DNA of 64,000 nucleotides from Melampsora larici-populina 98AG31 (GCF_000204055.1 NW_006768786.1:1153322-1217321), one strand, 5' to 3'. Positions 31,889 to 42,887 are shown, numbered from the stretch's first letter. Translations and numbers: made by a program. Notes: generated by a model from the sequence alone, not told the origin.

Positions 31889-34800
31889 ATGCCTTCATCC
31901 ACATCCAAATCCAACAACCCCAGCCAGTCTACTGGTCAACCCAAGCTTGTAACTTCTCTGGTTCCACCTCCTGATTCATCTAGATCGCTTTGACCCCGTA
32001 GCCCTGTGCGGGCTCGACCTGGATTCATAATCCAATCCCCAGACTCCCGTCAATCCCTTTGATTACCTACCAAAGAATCTGACGGATTTGTAACCGAACC
32101 AGAAGATAGTGCATCCAAAGCATCCAAAGCATCCACTAATCCACCGAATGTAGTACAGGCTCCCGGTCGAGGTCGAATGCAGCTGGAGAAAAGACTCCCT
32201 AAGAATGCCCAAGGTAAGACTGGATATGGGAAGCGCAAGAGTTCGATGGGTCGCAATGTTTCCAACTTGTCAGCATCTTCTCATGTAGTCAAGCTGAAGG
32301 AACGCAAGTCAAACACGATCATTGAGGTATTTCAGTATCTCTCTCTCTTCATCAATCATTTTTGGAGAGCTGAGCTATTTTGTCTTCATTACTCTAGGAC
32401 TACAATGTGCCTGTCGGTCTTGATCTCTATCAAGAGTCTGGCAACGAGATCCAGGCCGAGACACCAGGAGTGAGACGTGCACGTCTTGGGCGTGTTGCCA
32501 ATCTCTTGGATCATTATGAAGATCCTATTCATGTGAAAGGCGAGGTATTTTTAATTCCACTATATCTTTTCTTTTGAATTTCTTCCGTGCAACGGTTTTA
32601 CTGACGTTTTGATTTGATTAGAGTGGTAATGATCCACGTAGATACAAGTGTCGCTACTGCCTCGGCTATTTCACCAGAGGCAGGCGTAGTTATTATAACT
32701 TGTATTCCCATCGAGATGGGGGCAAGGATCGACCAGCATGTCCCAAACGACATCTTGCAATCAAGGACGGCCATGATCTACCTCGGACTTGGAAACAACA
32801 ACAGGATGATACTGTCCAAGTTGCCTCGGCCAATCCAAAAGTCACCTTGGATTCCTTCCTCTCCCAATCAACCTTCAGCGTTGACCTTCTCAATCATGTC
32901 CTAGTCATCTGGATTCTACGACACGCTCTTCCTTTCTCTCGATACAACGATCCCCCCCTCAGAGCTGCTTTCAAACTTTCAAATCGATCGGCCACCATTA
33001 GAGGTACCACCTGGGCGTCCGAGACAGCCAAGCGTGTCTATAAGGAGCTCTCTCAAGAGGTGATGAGAAAGCTCCAGGTAAGCACTCAATTCATATCATC
33101 CATCTTACTCTTTGAGATAGTACACTCACTGACCATCACACATCTATTGCTTTTGTTATGATAGAACAACAAAGGTAAATTTTGTCTGATTTACGGCGTA
33201 TGGACCACCAAGGGTCGCCGTAAAGCTTTCATTGGGGTATCTGCAACCTATGTCGACGATGATTGGAAGTTCCAAACCATCCACCTGACCCTCAAACTAG
33301 TCACCTGGCACCATGCAGGCCGCCTCCTTGCACAGCCAGTCGGGCGATTTTTGATTTCAAATGGGTTACACAAAAAGATAAGTCTTTCATCTGATCTTTT
33401 CAAGTCCACCTTTCCCTTTTTCTCTGAATCAAAGCTAACCTTCACCATCCCTCTGTGTACATGCTGGCTCAGACGACTGATTCAGCTAGTTCCAACGCTA
33501 CCTTGGCTCACGAACTATCTTCCATGTTCCTGGACGCCAAAGACTCTGTCAATTGGGATTCTTCGGCGAACCAGGTAAAGTGTTATACTCATAAAATCGG
33601 CCTTGTGGTGAAGGCTGGCCTTAAGTTGCTGGGGATGAGTGCTGGTCACATCAAGCCCACCACCTCACCAGGAGTCACATTACCAACCCCGACAATGGTA
33701 TTGAATAATGGCAATGAAAACATCAACTTCGACTCTTCAGAGGACGAGAAGATGAAAGTGATCCTGATAATGACCTGGATGGATTTGCTCACTCTGTGGA
33801 TTCCAGTTCCGAAGATGGTGACAATCAACCTGTGTCTGATGTGGCTCGGGCGGTCCGTAAAGTGAGTGATCCTTAATTATCAACATCCATCTTCACACTT
33901 CTAATTGATTTTTTGATGTAGGCCAGGAAGTTCAACGGACTGTGTACCAGGAGTTCTGCAAGAAGGCAGGGGTTTATAGCCAAAGCAAAGCAGTTGGACT
34001 ATCATGGTCGATTGCCTATATCTGGATGGGGCGTGCGTTGGAACGTCGACGCTGATTACCTCAAACGGCTGAGTGACGCCCAAGACATAAGTCATTTCAC
34101 CTCTGCCCTAAAACCTCCATTCTGTATCTTATATTTGCCTATTGCTCTCTCGCTTACTTTCCCAATGGAATCAATCTTTAGGTTGTGGACGCTATTCTCC
34201 TAGGTGACCGCAAGACTCAATACTATCAGGGTATCAATATATCGGCTGATGAATGGGACTCCATTGAGAGTCTGGTCAAGATACTTGAGGTTAGTTATCA
34301 TTTCTTCAACTTTTTTTCAAAATGTTCTCTTTGTCTTTATTTTATTGATCTGTCATTGTCTCTTTGTAGGTTTTTTTGTACGCTACAAAAAGAATGGAGG
34401 GCGACTCCCCCACTGGCTGCATCTTACTAGCCGAGTACTCACGAATGGTCCTTGAACTGGATAACCTTATGCATATCTGTGAGGATCAAGACCTCAAGGC
34501 TATGATTGAATTGATGTTGCAAAAACTGGAGGGGTACCAAGCCAAGGCAGTTGCCTGTGATGCGATTGTCTTATCTACGGTCCTCAATCCTCGCTTTCGA
34601 GTCCGTTTTTTTGATCTCAATTATCCCGATGACGCAGATCGAGCCAAGAAGCTATTTATAAATGCCTTCAAAGGCGCTCTGGCCCGATGGGTTGAGGATC
34701 TTATCAACTCGACTCCAGACAGCAATCAAGATATTCAAGCTCCACCCGATCCCATCTCTCCCAGCCCAACCTGCTCACAATTTGATGTCTTTACCACCCA

Positions 34801-35242
34801 AGTGACAACTCAGTCGCCTGCTGATAAACGTAGCAAGGAGTGTGGGAATTACGTTGATGGGGATCATCTGTTGCTTGCCAGCCAGTCTGAGCTAGACTTG
34901 TGGAGAGTAAGTTTTTACCTTTCATCACTATCTTTTCAACAATTTTTCTGATCCTTTTGTTACCACTCATAGGAACACGAGAAGGATTTCCCTGTCCTTG
35001 CCACTCTCGCTCGCAATTATCTCGGGATTTTGAGCACCTCTTGCCCTTGCGAGAGGACTTTCTCCTCTCCGGCTGATATCGCTGTGCCAGGTTGTGCCTC
35101 TTTGACTGCGAAGGCAATTCAGATGCTAGTCAGTGCACGCGAGTGGTTGAAAGCCAAGGTTACACTATCAGGTGCATTTGCTGATGCTGCAGCATACCTC
35201 AAAGCTTATGAAAGTTCTAGCAAAAAGACTAATAAGAAATGA
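31889..35242 (+). pseudogene. hAT transposase B, disabled
   Basis: Homologous exon by exon to transposase A. Exons: 31889-32326, 32398-32544, 32622-33077, 33165-33377, 33461-33861, 33922-34086, 34182-34289, 34370-34906, 34973-35242. Domains: a BED-like finger (YKCRYC...H...C...H, exon 3), LIYGVWTTKG, AQTTDSASSN with KCYTHKIGLVV, GWGVRWNVD, and hATC with TSCPCERTFSS. Lesions: TGA codons in exon 1 at two SL-stop positions (31991-31993 and 32060-32062), a frame change in the acidic linker near 33750, and a G-to-A-like donor change at 34087 (ATAAGT where element A has GTAAGT). The catalytic Asp expected at the first position (D in element A) reads Gly here (IYGVW). It is therefore unlikely to encode active transposase. 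Confidence 0.8.
33378..33460 (+). other. Non-canonical AT-AC intron in hAT transposase B
   Basis: HKK|ATAAGTCTTT...CTGTGTAC|ATGCTGGCTC. It is 83 nt, not a multiple of three, so it must be removed to keep the frame. It sits at the same codon as the 87-nt intron of element A, and both restore K-M-x-A-Q-T-T-D-S. A CTAAC branch-like motif lies about 23 nt before the end. Confidence 0.65.
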
Positions 35243-35990
35243 TTTCGCTCCTGTTTTTTTTTCTAATAAATACCCCGAAATGCTTTGTGTGCGCTTTTAA
35301 ACTAAATTGATTCAGAAAGATTTGTGTGTTTTCTCTCCATAAACAAAAAAAACTAAAAACAGTTGTGCGTGCACGGTTTTTTTTCTTTTTTCTTATCAAA
35401 GAAAAATCTAGAATAAAATGTGTCTTTTTTATTTTATTTTGTCCGTTTGCCTTTGTCATTCTATAGCCAATCTTAATTTATACAAGTAATAAATTTGGCT
35501 TGAACAAAAAACTCACAAAACCGACTTTACCCCAATCTCAGGCGCTCCCTGCTGTGAGATCGAGCGATAGCGGAGCCGAGCGGTTTTTCCGCTCTGAAAA
35601 ACCTCATAGCGCTTCAAAAAAAACTCTGAGGCGCTACCCCCTGTCAGATTGAGTGATAGTGGTGCAGAGTGGTTTTTAACCCCGCATCGCTCTCAAAAAC
35701 CCATAGCGCTTATAAAAAAATTAGAGCGTAGCGATAGTCTCTTTCTCATAGCGCGGTATCACTACGCTCGTAAAAACTGTGATTTTAGCAGAGCGGAGCG
35801 GTGCGGTGTGGGTGTTGTCACAAATGCCACATTGCTGTAAGTTGCAACACGTGAAACAGGATGGAAAATTGTTGGAATCAAGAGATGACATGTCTATCTT
35901 GCAAGAGGATTATCCAATTGCTTTGCGTAATAACACATTGACAACTTGCCTTGGTCCTGGTGAGCAGAAGTTTGGAGTTGATTGTGGAAT

Positions 35991-38772
35991 CAACACCCCT
36001 GCTACTCCGCCCGAGAAAGCGGAAGCAGAGCGCGTGCCCTGCCCGCGCTATCACTTTTTACACATAGTGGGTTTCACGACCTGCTATAGCTAGGGTGAAA
36101 CCCGAGGCAACATAGCAAATCAGTGACCCGCCCTGGATAGCGGTGAGCCGCTGTGCTATGAGTCGCCACAGCGGCCCAGAGCGCATATTGACAGGGCGCC
36201 ACAGAGCGGCAGAAAGCGCCCTTGTAACAATTGTATCACAGCTTAGCTTGATACATACAAGCATTTGGATCACACACCCCACGGCCCACCGGCCATTACA
36301 CCCTCCAACCACCTTTCCCCTTTCCTCACCATGCCCTCCAACCCTCTCTTGAATCCCTTGAATACCAAATTCCCCACCAAAATCACCTCATCACCATCTC
36401 TCTAGTACTCAATCAAACTCCCAACATCACTTCATTGTCTCAAACTAATAGCATATTTCCTCACCATGCCCTTAAACCCTCTCTTGAATCTTGCAAATAC
36501 TGAATTCCTCAACTGAAATCACCTCATCACCATATCTCTAGTACTCAATCGAACTCCCAAAATCACTTCATTGTCTCAAACTACTAGCATCCTTCAAAGA
36601 TGCTACTGTTTCCAGAACGATTGGAATTGGATCCATTGGCTCTGCCTCCACTTATAAAAACCCTCGCACTCGCAGGTAAGTTCTTCTTTTCCCTATCAAT
36701 TATCCATTATTGTATTCTTCAGTCTCCTATTCACTATCATCTGATCTTTAACCTCGTAACTTTTTTTCAAAATTAGATAACTTTGAAAAAAAACTTGATT
36801 CACCTTCATCATGTCATCTTCTGTTCCTGATGCTAGACACTATACTTAAACTACACTTCAAATTGGCTCTACCAACACCCTTTTACCATCTTCTGCAACT
36901 TCTGCTCCATTACTTCAACCACGTAGCCCAGTGCAGCCACGTCCTGGCTTTGTAACGCGGTCGCCAGACTCGCGGCGCTCCCTTCAACTTCCTGGTGTTA
37001 GCAGTGAGGATCCAACTCCTACCAATGAAGAGGACCAGTATGTGACCAAAGGACGATCAATCAGTTGCATCAGTTCCACCCAGCTCTGTTCCTTCTCCTG
37101 TCCAATCAAAGAAGAAAATCACCAAACTTACCAGCAAGAAACAATCTCCTGGACAAGTTAAACGCAAAGGTTTGATTTCTCGTAACACTTTGAACTCTTC
37201 ACAACTTCGTTCAGCACCTGTGAAGAAGAAGAAAAAGGTGAATACAACGGTTCTTCAGGTACGGACTTACCTTTCTCACTCTTTTCTCATTTGTTCTACA
37301 TTTGAATGTGTATTGTTGCTGATTGAACTTATGTTTTACTTTTAACTTTTCACTTTGACTAGCACTACGAGGTTTCTGATGGTCTTGATGTTAATCAAGA
37401 TTTTGAAATCAAAATAGTTGAGACCCCCAGAGTCAGGCGTGCACATCTCGGCAGAGTTACAATACTCTTGAGTTATTACAACCCCCTCATCCGTGTGAAA
37501 GGCGAGGTAGGTCTTCTTTCTATTATCATGTGGTAATGTCCTTGTATTGACGAGGTGGAACATGTTCAGACTGGGGACAATCCTTGTTGTTATCAATGCA
37601 AGTACTGCCGTGTGTACTTTGTCTGCGGCCGACGTAGCTACTACAACCTTTATTCACACCAAGACGGATCCAAGGATCAACCAGCATGCCCAAACAGACA
37701 CCTCGCCATCCGGGATGGACATGTGCTCCCTCGAACCTGGAGACAGCAGCAAGACGACACAGCCAAAGTTGCCAATACAAACCCCAAAGCCACACTCAAC
37801 TCTTTCTTATCCCCCCTAACCCCTGAGTACGACGTCTTCACCAAGAATGTATCATCTCAGTCTGCTGCTGATAAACACTGAGAAGAATTTGTCGAGTACA
37901 TAGAGGGTGCTCACTTGACGGTCACAGGTCCGAATGAGCTACAATGGTGGAAGGTGAGCTTTTTGATTTGATTTATTCAGTTTTGAAATCCTCTGATGGT
38001 TTCCTTTGCCAATTACAGGAGCATGAGACCAATTTCCCGGTGCTTGCATCAATGGCACGTGATTACCTCGCTTTGTCGGGCACGTCATGCCCTTGTGAGA
38101 GAACATTGTCATCAGCGTCGGATATCACAGTCTCCAGTTGTGCATCTTTAACAGCAAAGATGATTGGAAAGCTTGTTGGAGTAAGAGAATGGTTAAAGAG
38201 TGGCATCACACTTTGTGGTATATATGCTGATGCTTGGGTGTATGTAAAAGCTTATCAAAGTCAGCCAAGAAAGGCTAAGAACTAGTGTTACTGCTGTGAT
38301 TTCTTTCTTTTGTTTATTGTCAAACAAAAACCACAAAGCCCCCCCAAAAAAAGTGTCTTCTTTTCTCCTCGGGTTTCCTTTCTCACCTCACAACCCTGTC
38401 CCTACATAATTGTATGTGGCTCAATGATGCTTGTTTGTTTTTTCAAAAACAAGTTTTACTCCTTATGCTTGTTTGTTTTTTAAAAAACATGTTTGACTTC
38501 TGCTATCATCCCCACTCAGCTCGGTTTGAATTGAAATACACTGTTAGGTCCATTTTGTAACCAAAACGAGCTTAAAAGCCCATTTGAACGCGCTTTCAGT
38601 CAATATCTCAGTGAGATTTTTGTATAGCGGGGTGCAGCGGGGCGGCATGTCCGCCCCGCTCCCAATTCACATAGCGACACCACATTGATAGCGTAGCGTT
38701 TGTGGCTTTATCTTAGCGCCGAATCGCTCCGCTTGTAAAAATCGCGATTATAGCGGAGCGGTGGTGGTGTTG
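35991..38772 (+). mobile_element. hAT element C (2.8 kb), internally deleted relative of B
   Basis: The left TIR CAACACCCCTGCTACTCCGC and the right-end complement CAACACCACCACCGCTCCGC are flanked by 7-bp repeats GTGGAAT at 35984-35990 and 38773-38779. After the TIR it shares CCGCCCGAGAAAGCGG with element B. It lies only 159 bp from the target duplication of B. Subterminal ATAGCG motifs are again abundant. Confidence 0.9.
36811..38285 (+). pseudogene. Transposase remnant of element C: BED finger fused to hATC, catalytic core deleted
   Basis: Exons about 36811-37258, 37364-37506, about 37566-37954 and 38020-38285 encode a Pro/Ser N-terminus, a BED-like finger (YQCKYC...H...C...H), and then jump from NSFLS directly to the acidic linker (PEYDVFTKNV). 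The last exon is a complete hATC dimerisation module with TSCPCERTLSSASD. The whole RNase H-like core is absent. In-frame stops: TAA after RHYT (36847), a frame change in exon 1, and TGA after SAADKH (37879). Without lesions it would be a DNA-binding, dimerising but catalytically void protein. Confidence 0.7.
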
Positions 38773-38879
38773 GTGGAATCCAGCAATCATCACAGGCTTG
38801 ATGAAAGTTATGACAGGCGTGCATCAATGGGCCTATCAATTGATAGCAGGTGTCATGTTGAGTTGCCGTACATTATCAC

Positions 38880-39037
38880 AGTAAGAGCACACACTCAGCT
38901 ATCCGCTCAGGGATCCAACCACAACAAGGATGCGGAAGGATTTGGGAGCGGGAGCTGGGCGGGATATATAGGTGGTGAGACTAGGGCTACTGTGCCCCAG
39001 TCGTGGACCTACACCTACATATGACAAGGCCATACCA
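38880..39037 (-). repeat. 3' LTR of the copia-like element
   Basis: On the minus strand it runs TGGTATGGCC...TGCTCTTAC. About 93-95% identical by eye to the 41656-41812 copy. The first plus-strand base is A where the other copy has T. Confidence 0.8.
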
Positions 39038-41291
39038 CCCCCCCACAACAAGGCACAGCAGACAAAAAGAAACGGAGACAGAGATGAGAACAGAAAACAA
39101 TCATCACAAATAAGAAAAGAAAACAAGATAAGATGAAAAAATGGAAAACATAAAATAAAATGACGGAATACTTCTCCATTCTCACGCCTAAAGCAAAATT
39201 CACCATCAAGGTCATAACAAATAACATCTTGCTGAGAAACTCCCTGACTACAATCCTTGCCAAGTAGAATACCCTGTGGGCTCTTTTCAATCAAAAAGTA
39301 GTCTGGATGGTAGTCAAGTAGGTGATTGATTGAAAGAAGTTGTTCATGAAGGCGGTTTTCTTGATGTTTGCTATCTAACTCTTGATTATGATACTCATTG
39401 AGCTCCATATCAACTTCAAACAAACCATCTTGAGTGTTGAAAATCCATTTGCAGGCACACCTGGACACACAATCTGGCGGGAAAGGTGTGGAGTCAAAGA
39501 CTGAGAGTTTTAGAGCAGAGCTGGCTACAATTGTTTCAGGATCAGGTAAGTCAGGTGAAGGCTTGATGGTAGTTGATTGCTTCTTTTTCTTCTTCTTTTT
39601 GTTTATTGAAGTTGGAGTGATGTCGGTCAAAGATGAGATTGAGTTGGAGAATTGAGAGGAAGTAGATTGTACCAGAGGTATATCTGAAACACTTGAGGTT
39701 GATTCAACTAGAACTGACAGTGAGTTCAAGCATATAGCAAGTTCTGAAGAGCTAGAACCGAGTTGATCAGGATGGACTAGATCAACACCAGAAGGTACTT
39801 GAATAACATCAACGGTAGGTGTTGGCGTGAGATTGATGCTGTAGATCGGATCAATTGGACCAATGTCAATGATAGGGTCAGACTTCCAATCAGCATAATT
39901 GGAAGTATTGACATCTGAATTAGGCGTGTCTAGGCTCTGATTGATTGTGCTGTTGGGTGGTAGATCAGTCATAGCATGTGTTGAGTCAAAAGTAACCACA
40001 GGTAGCAAGTCAACAGTGTTTGCAGGTTGGAAGTTTGGTACTCTCCAATCAACAGCATGAGCAATAGGTGCGTGATCAACATTATCAGTAGAAATCAAGT
40101 CGATATCAGAGTCTGAATTAACATTAACAATATTATTTGAGTTGCTGATAAATAAATTCATTTTGTTGGGGTTTGGATTGATCCCAGCGCTAGCCGCTAT
40201 ATCAGTGCTAGTATGAGCCACTTGACTAGCAGTAGGATCGATATGTGTGAGCTTGAAGGTAGGTGGAAATAAAATCACTACCAATATCTGAGTTAATATT
40301 GACATCACAGCCTGACATAACATTTACATTGCTATTGATCACCGGGCCGGGTGCAGTTGAAGACGAGTCATGGGTCTTTGTAGGGGGCAAATGAACATCA
40401 GTTTGAGTGTTGATCTGTAAGTTGGGAGTGTCTAGAATTGGATTGATCGTGCTACTGGATGTGAGATCATCAACTGGACACAATGAATGTGCAGTTGGTT
40501 CTGAAACTACAGCCACAATGATGACTGATTTGATGGTAGTGGCACATGGTGGAATCACTGTGGTGATGGCAGCAGCTGGAGCGGGGACGGTGGCAGGTTG
40601 AGAGTTGAGTACCGCTTGATCAGTAGGCAAGACTGACTGTTGTGCAGCCAGTTTGGATCTTGAGTTGATAACATGTGGCTTGATTTGCATCAGATCAATC
40701 ACCAAGCTTGTGGAAGCGACTGATCTAGACTTGACACTGGCACATTGTAACAGTTTGAGGCCAGCAGAGTCCATGGTTTATTGATCAGCTTGAGCAAGCT
40801 CACAGACTTCTGATTGCAGTTGTGATTGAGAGACAGAAGGAGGTATAGAGCTTGATCTTGGAACTCTGGAGACATGGCAATTTGACTCAAGTGGTGGAGC
40901 TGAGAGCGAACACGGTGGCGTCAATATCTGTGTAGAAACCAAAGACAAAAGTGGATTGGTTGCAATAGATAGATGAGTCCTGGGATCGGGAGGTGGCAAG
41001 TTTTGTGAGTTTTGTAGCCGCCAAGCTGTTGAGCGAGGTGTTGGCTTCCGTCGGCAAGTGAGATCTTGGAATGTAGGCTTTGCAAAAGATGAGCGAGATG
41101 AGTTGAGGTGCAGATGGGGAGCAAAATGAAAGGTGAGAAGTTGGATATTGGACGAAAACATGGCAAGTCAATGGAGAGCTTGAAGACAAGGTGGTGGCAG
41201 AGTGTATGGAGTAGATAAAGGAAAGGTGGTGGGGAAAGGTTGGTGAGGATAGTGATAAGTCATCTTTGGAATCAAAAAATTGAAACATCAA
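38899..41291 (-). pseudogene. Unknown Ser/Thr/Asn/Asp-rich gene carried by the copia-like element
   Basis: Three minus-strand frames follow one another: 41291-40887 / 41161-40778 (Ser/Pro-rich), 40774-40226 (182 codons) and 40323-38899 (474 codons). The last two look like one frameshifted gene, because the repeat NVNVMSGCDVNINSD in the first resembles NIVNVNSDSDIDLIS in the second. Most of it is low complexity (Val/Asp/Ser/Thr/Asn). Near the end there is a Lys run (KKKKKK) and then a denser region with SRCACKWIFNTQDG and LLDYHPDYFLIEKSPQG, ending inside the 3' LTR. No gag, RT or other domain recognised. Possibly a captured host gene or a strongly diverged structural protein. Confidence 0.45.
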
Positions 41292-41573
41292 AGGTATAAA
41301 AAATCAAAAGTCGAGACACTTCCTCAGCTCAGCAGGCTGGCATCAAGAGTCGATGTTGGGATGATCTGATTTGGTTTGATTATAATAACATTGTTCTCTT
41401 TCTTTCAAAAAAATATCACTTTCAAATTCTTATGTTTTGCTGATCAATGTATCCAGTAATTATATTGCTTTATTCTCTCCGCTTGGTGTTTTTAAAATTG
41501 CTTTTCTTTTGCGCTTTTGCTCTTTCTTCTTTTCGCTCTTTTTGTTTGCTTCACTTTTTCACGCCGCTAGTAA

Positions 41574-41588
41574 CACTGGGCCATAACC
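41574..41588 (-). other. Candidate half-tRNA primer binding site
   Basis: Minus strand GGTTATGGCCCAGTG directly abuts the LTR end. Initiator tRNA-Met anticodon arms in eukaryotes contain CUGGGCCCAUAACC or close variants, so this is complementary except for one missing G. Drosophila copia and yeast Ty5 prime from that internal tRNA fragment. Confidence 0.6.
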
Positions 41589-41812
41589 TGTAAGAGCACA
41601 CGCTCAGCTATCCTCTCAGGGATCCAACCAAAACTAGTATGATAGATTGCATACCTGTAAGAGCACACGCTCAGCTATCCACTCAGGGATCCAACCACAA
41701 CAAGGATGCGGAAGGATTTGGGACGGGAGCTGGGCGGGGTATATAGGTGGTGAGACTAGGGCTACTGTGCTGGAGCCGTGGACCTACACCTACATATGGC
41801 TAGGCCATAACA
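41589..41812 (-). repeat. 5' LTR of the copia-like element with a duplicated tail
   Basis: The 157-bp LTR (41656-41812) is followed toward the interior by a second copy of its last ~45 bp (CTCAGCTATCC...GATCCAACCA and TGTAAGAGCACACGCTCAGC at 41589). The duplication ends exactly at the primer-binding-site-like sequence. Confidence 0.7.
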
Positions 41813-41817
41813 ATCAC

Positions 41818-42887
41818 GTGCCATGAGATTACCTGTCAACTTTTATCAGAGACCGGGGGTGACTAGCAATTCTCCGTGGTAACCTAACCAGTATAGAACT
41901 GATACCAGTGAACAAGAGAGAAGATTTTCAGTTTGCTATTTGACATTTGAAGTCAGGTCAATTTGTAGACTTATGAGGTTTGAGCTAAGACGTGAATCTA
42001 GTTTGATGAGCTTGGTCAGTATAGTCAAGGACAGGAAGCCTCTTTTAATCTTGGATGGGTATCCATTTAAACCCGAAAGCCATAAACTTATTCATATCTC
42101 AAGCTTTTGAGAAGCCGAGAGTGTTTTTGGCAACTTTTGTTTGATTTTTTATTTTATCACCAAAGGATCACATCTGCAATGATTCTGCTTTACTTTGACT
42201 TCATCACATCTAACTCAATCCTTCTGAAAAATTAATCTGGCGTTCATTAGCATTCATTGGTTGAACTTTGATGTGTCCCACCATCTATCCACGTACTACT
42301 GATCATGATGTAATCAAAATTGATTTTTGTTCATTCAATTATGGAAGGGAAGCAAAAAAGTCCTCTGAAACAATTCTACCCAATAAAGCAAATGAGATGC
42401 TCACTACAAAAACAAAAAGCCTAAAAAACATGAAGGAAACATGATCAGAATGAAAAGAACAAAACAAAAATCGAACAAAATCGAACACAAATCGAAAAAA
42501 AAAACAAAAAAAACAAAAAAACATCTGATCTTTCTAAAAAGCTAGTTTTAAAAAGCCGTTGATGTGAGGATTCCAAAAACACTCTATGGATTGATAGGAT
42601 TGGCAAGTGTGTTGTTGGTCCACATGATGGCAGATAACATATGTGATTGCTGGACATTAGAGAGACAATGAAATGAGAAATCATGCTGGTGGATAATAAG
42701 TGTGGGTCATTCACCGGATTCATGATTGAAGATGATAAGTGCGTTTGGGATTGGTTGTTATGATTAAAAGACCTATATCTCTATATGAATTCACTTATAA
42801 TAGACCAATCTTTCATCATTTGCTATTCAAGCTCAACTCCACTATATTACTTCTCCATTCAATTCAATTCCATAACTTCAGCTTCCA
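41818..42887. other. Intergenic region upstream of the FHA fragment
   Basis: A-rich tract (AAAACAAAAAAAACAAAAA) near 42490-42520 and no recognised gene. Confidence 0.35.

Larger units (their letters stand above)
31074..35817 (+). mobile_element. hAT transposon B (4.7 kb)
   Basis: TIRs CAACACCCACGCCGCACCGC (left) and CAACACCCACACCGCACCGC (complement of the right end) differ at one position over 20 bp. Identical 7-bp flanks TCACAAA lie at 31067-31073 and 35818-35824. Many ATAGCG/CGCTAT motifs occur in both subterminal regions (31130-31320 and 35560-35760). Confidence 0.9.
38880..41812 (-). mobile_element. Copia-like non-autonomous LTR retroelement (2.9 kb)
   Basis: Direct terminal repeats of 157 bp (38880/38881-39037 and 41656-41812) carry a shared TATATAGGTGGTGAGAC block. 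The 5-bp target duplication is ATCAC (38875-38879 and 41813-41817). Read on the minus strand, the internal side of the 5' LTR is followed by GGTTATGGCCCAG, resembling the complement of the initiator-tRNA anticodon arm. A G-rich polypurine run precedes the 3' LTR (GTGGGGGGG, about 39038-39046). There is no protease, integrase or reverse transcriptase. Confidence 0.8.

Noticed and set aside
38899..39040. Signal or membrane segment at the C-terminus of the copia-borne frame
   Set aside because: These residues are read from the polypurine tract and LTR and are probably beyond any real protein end.
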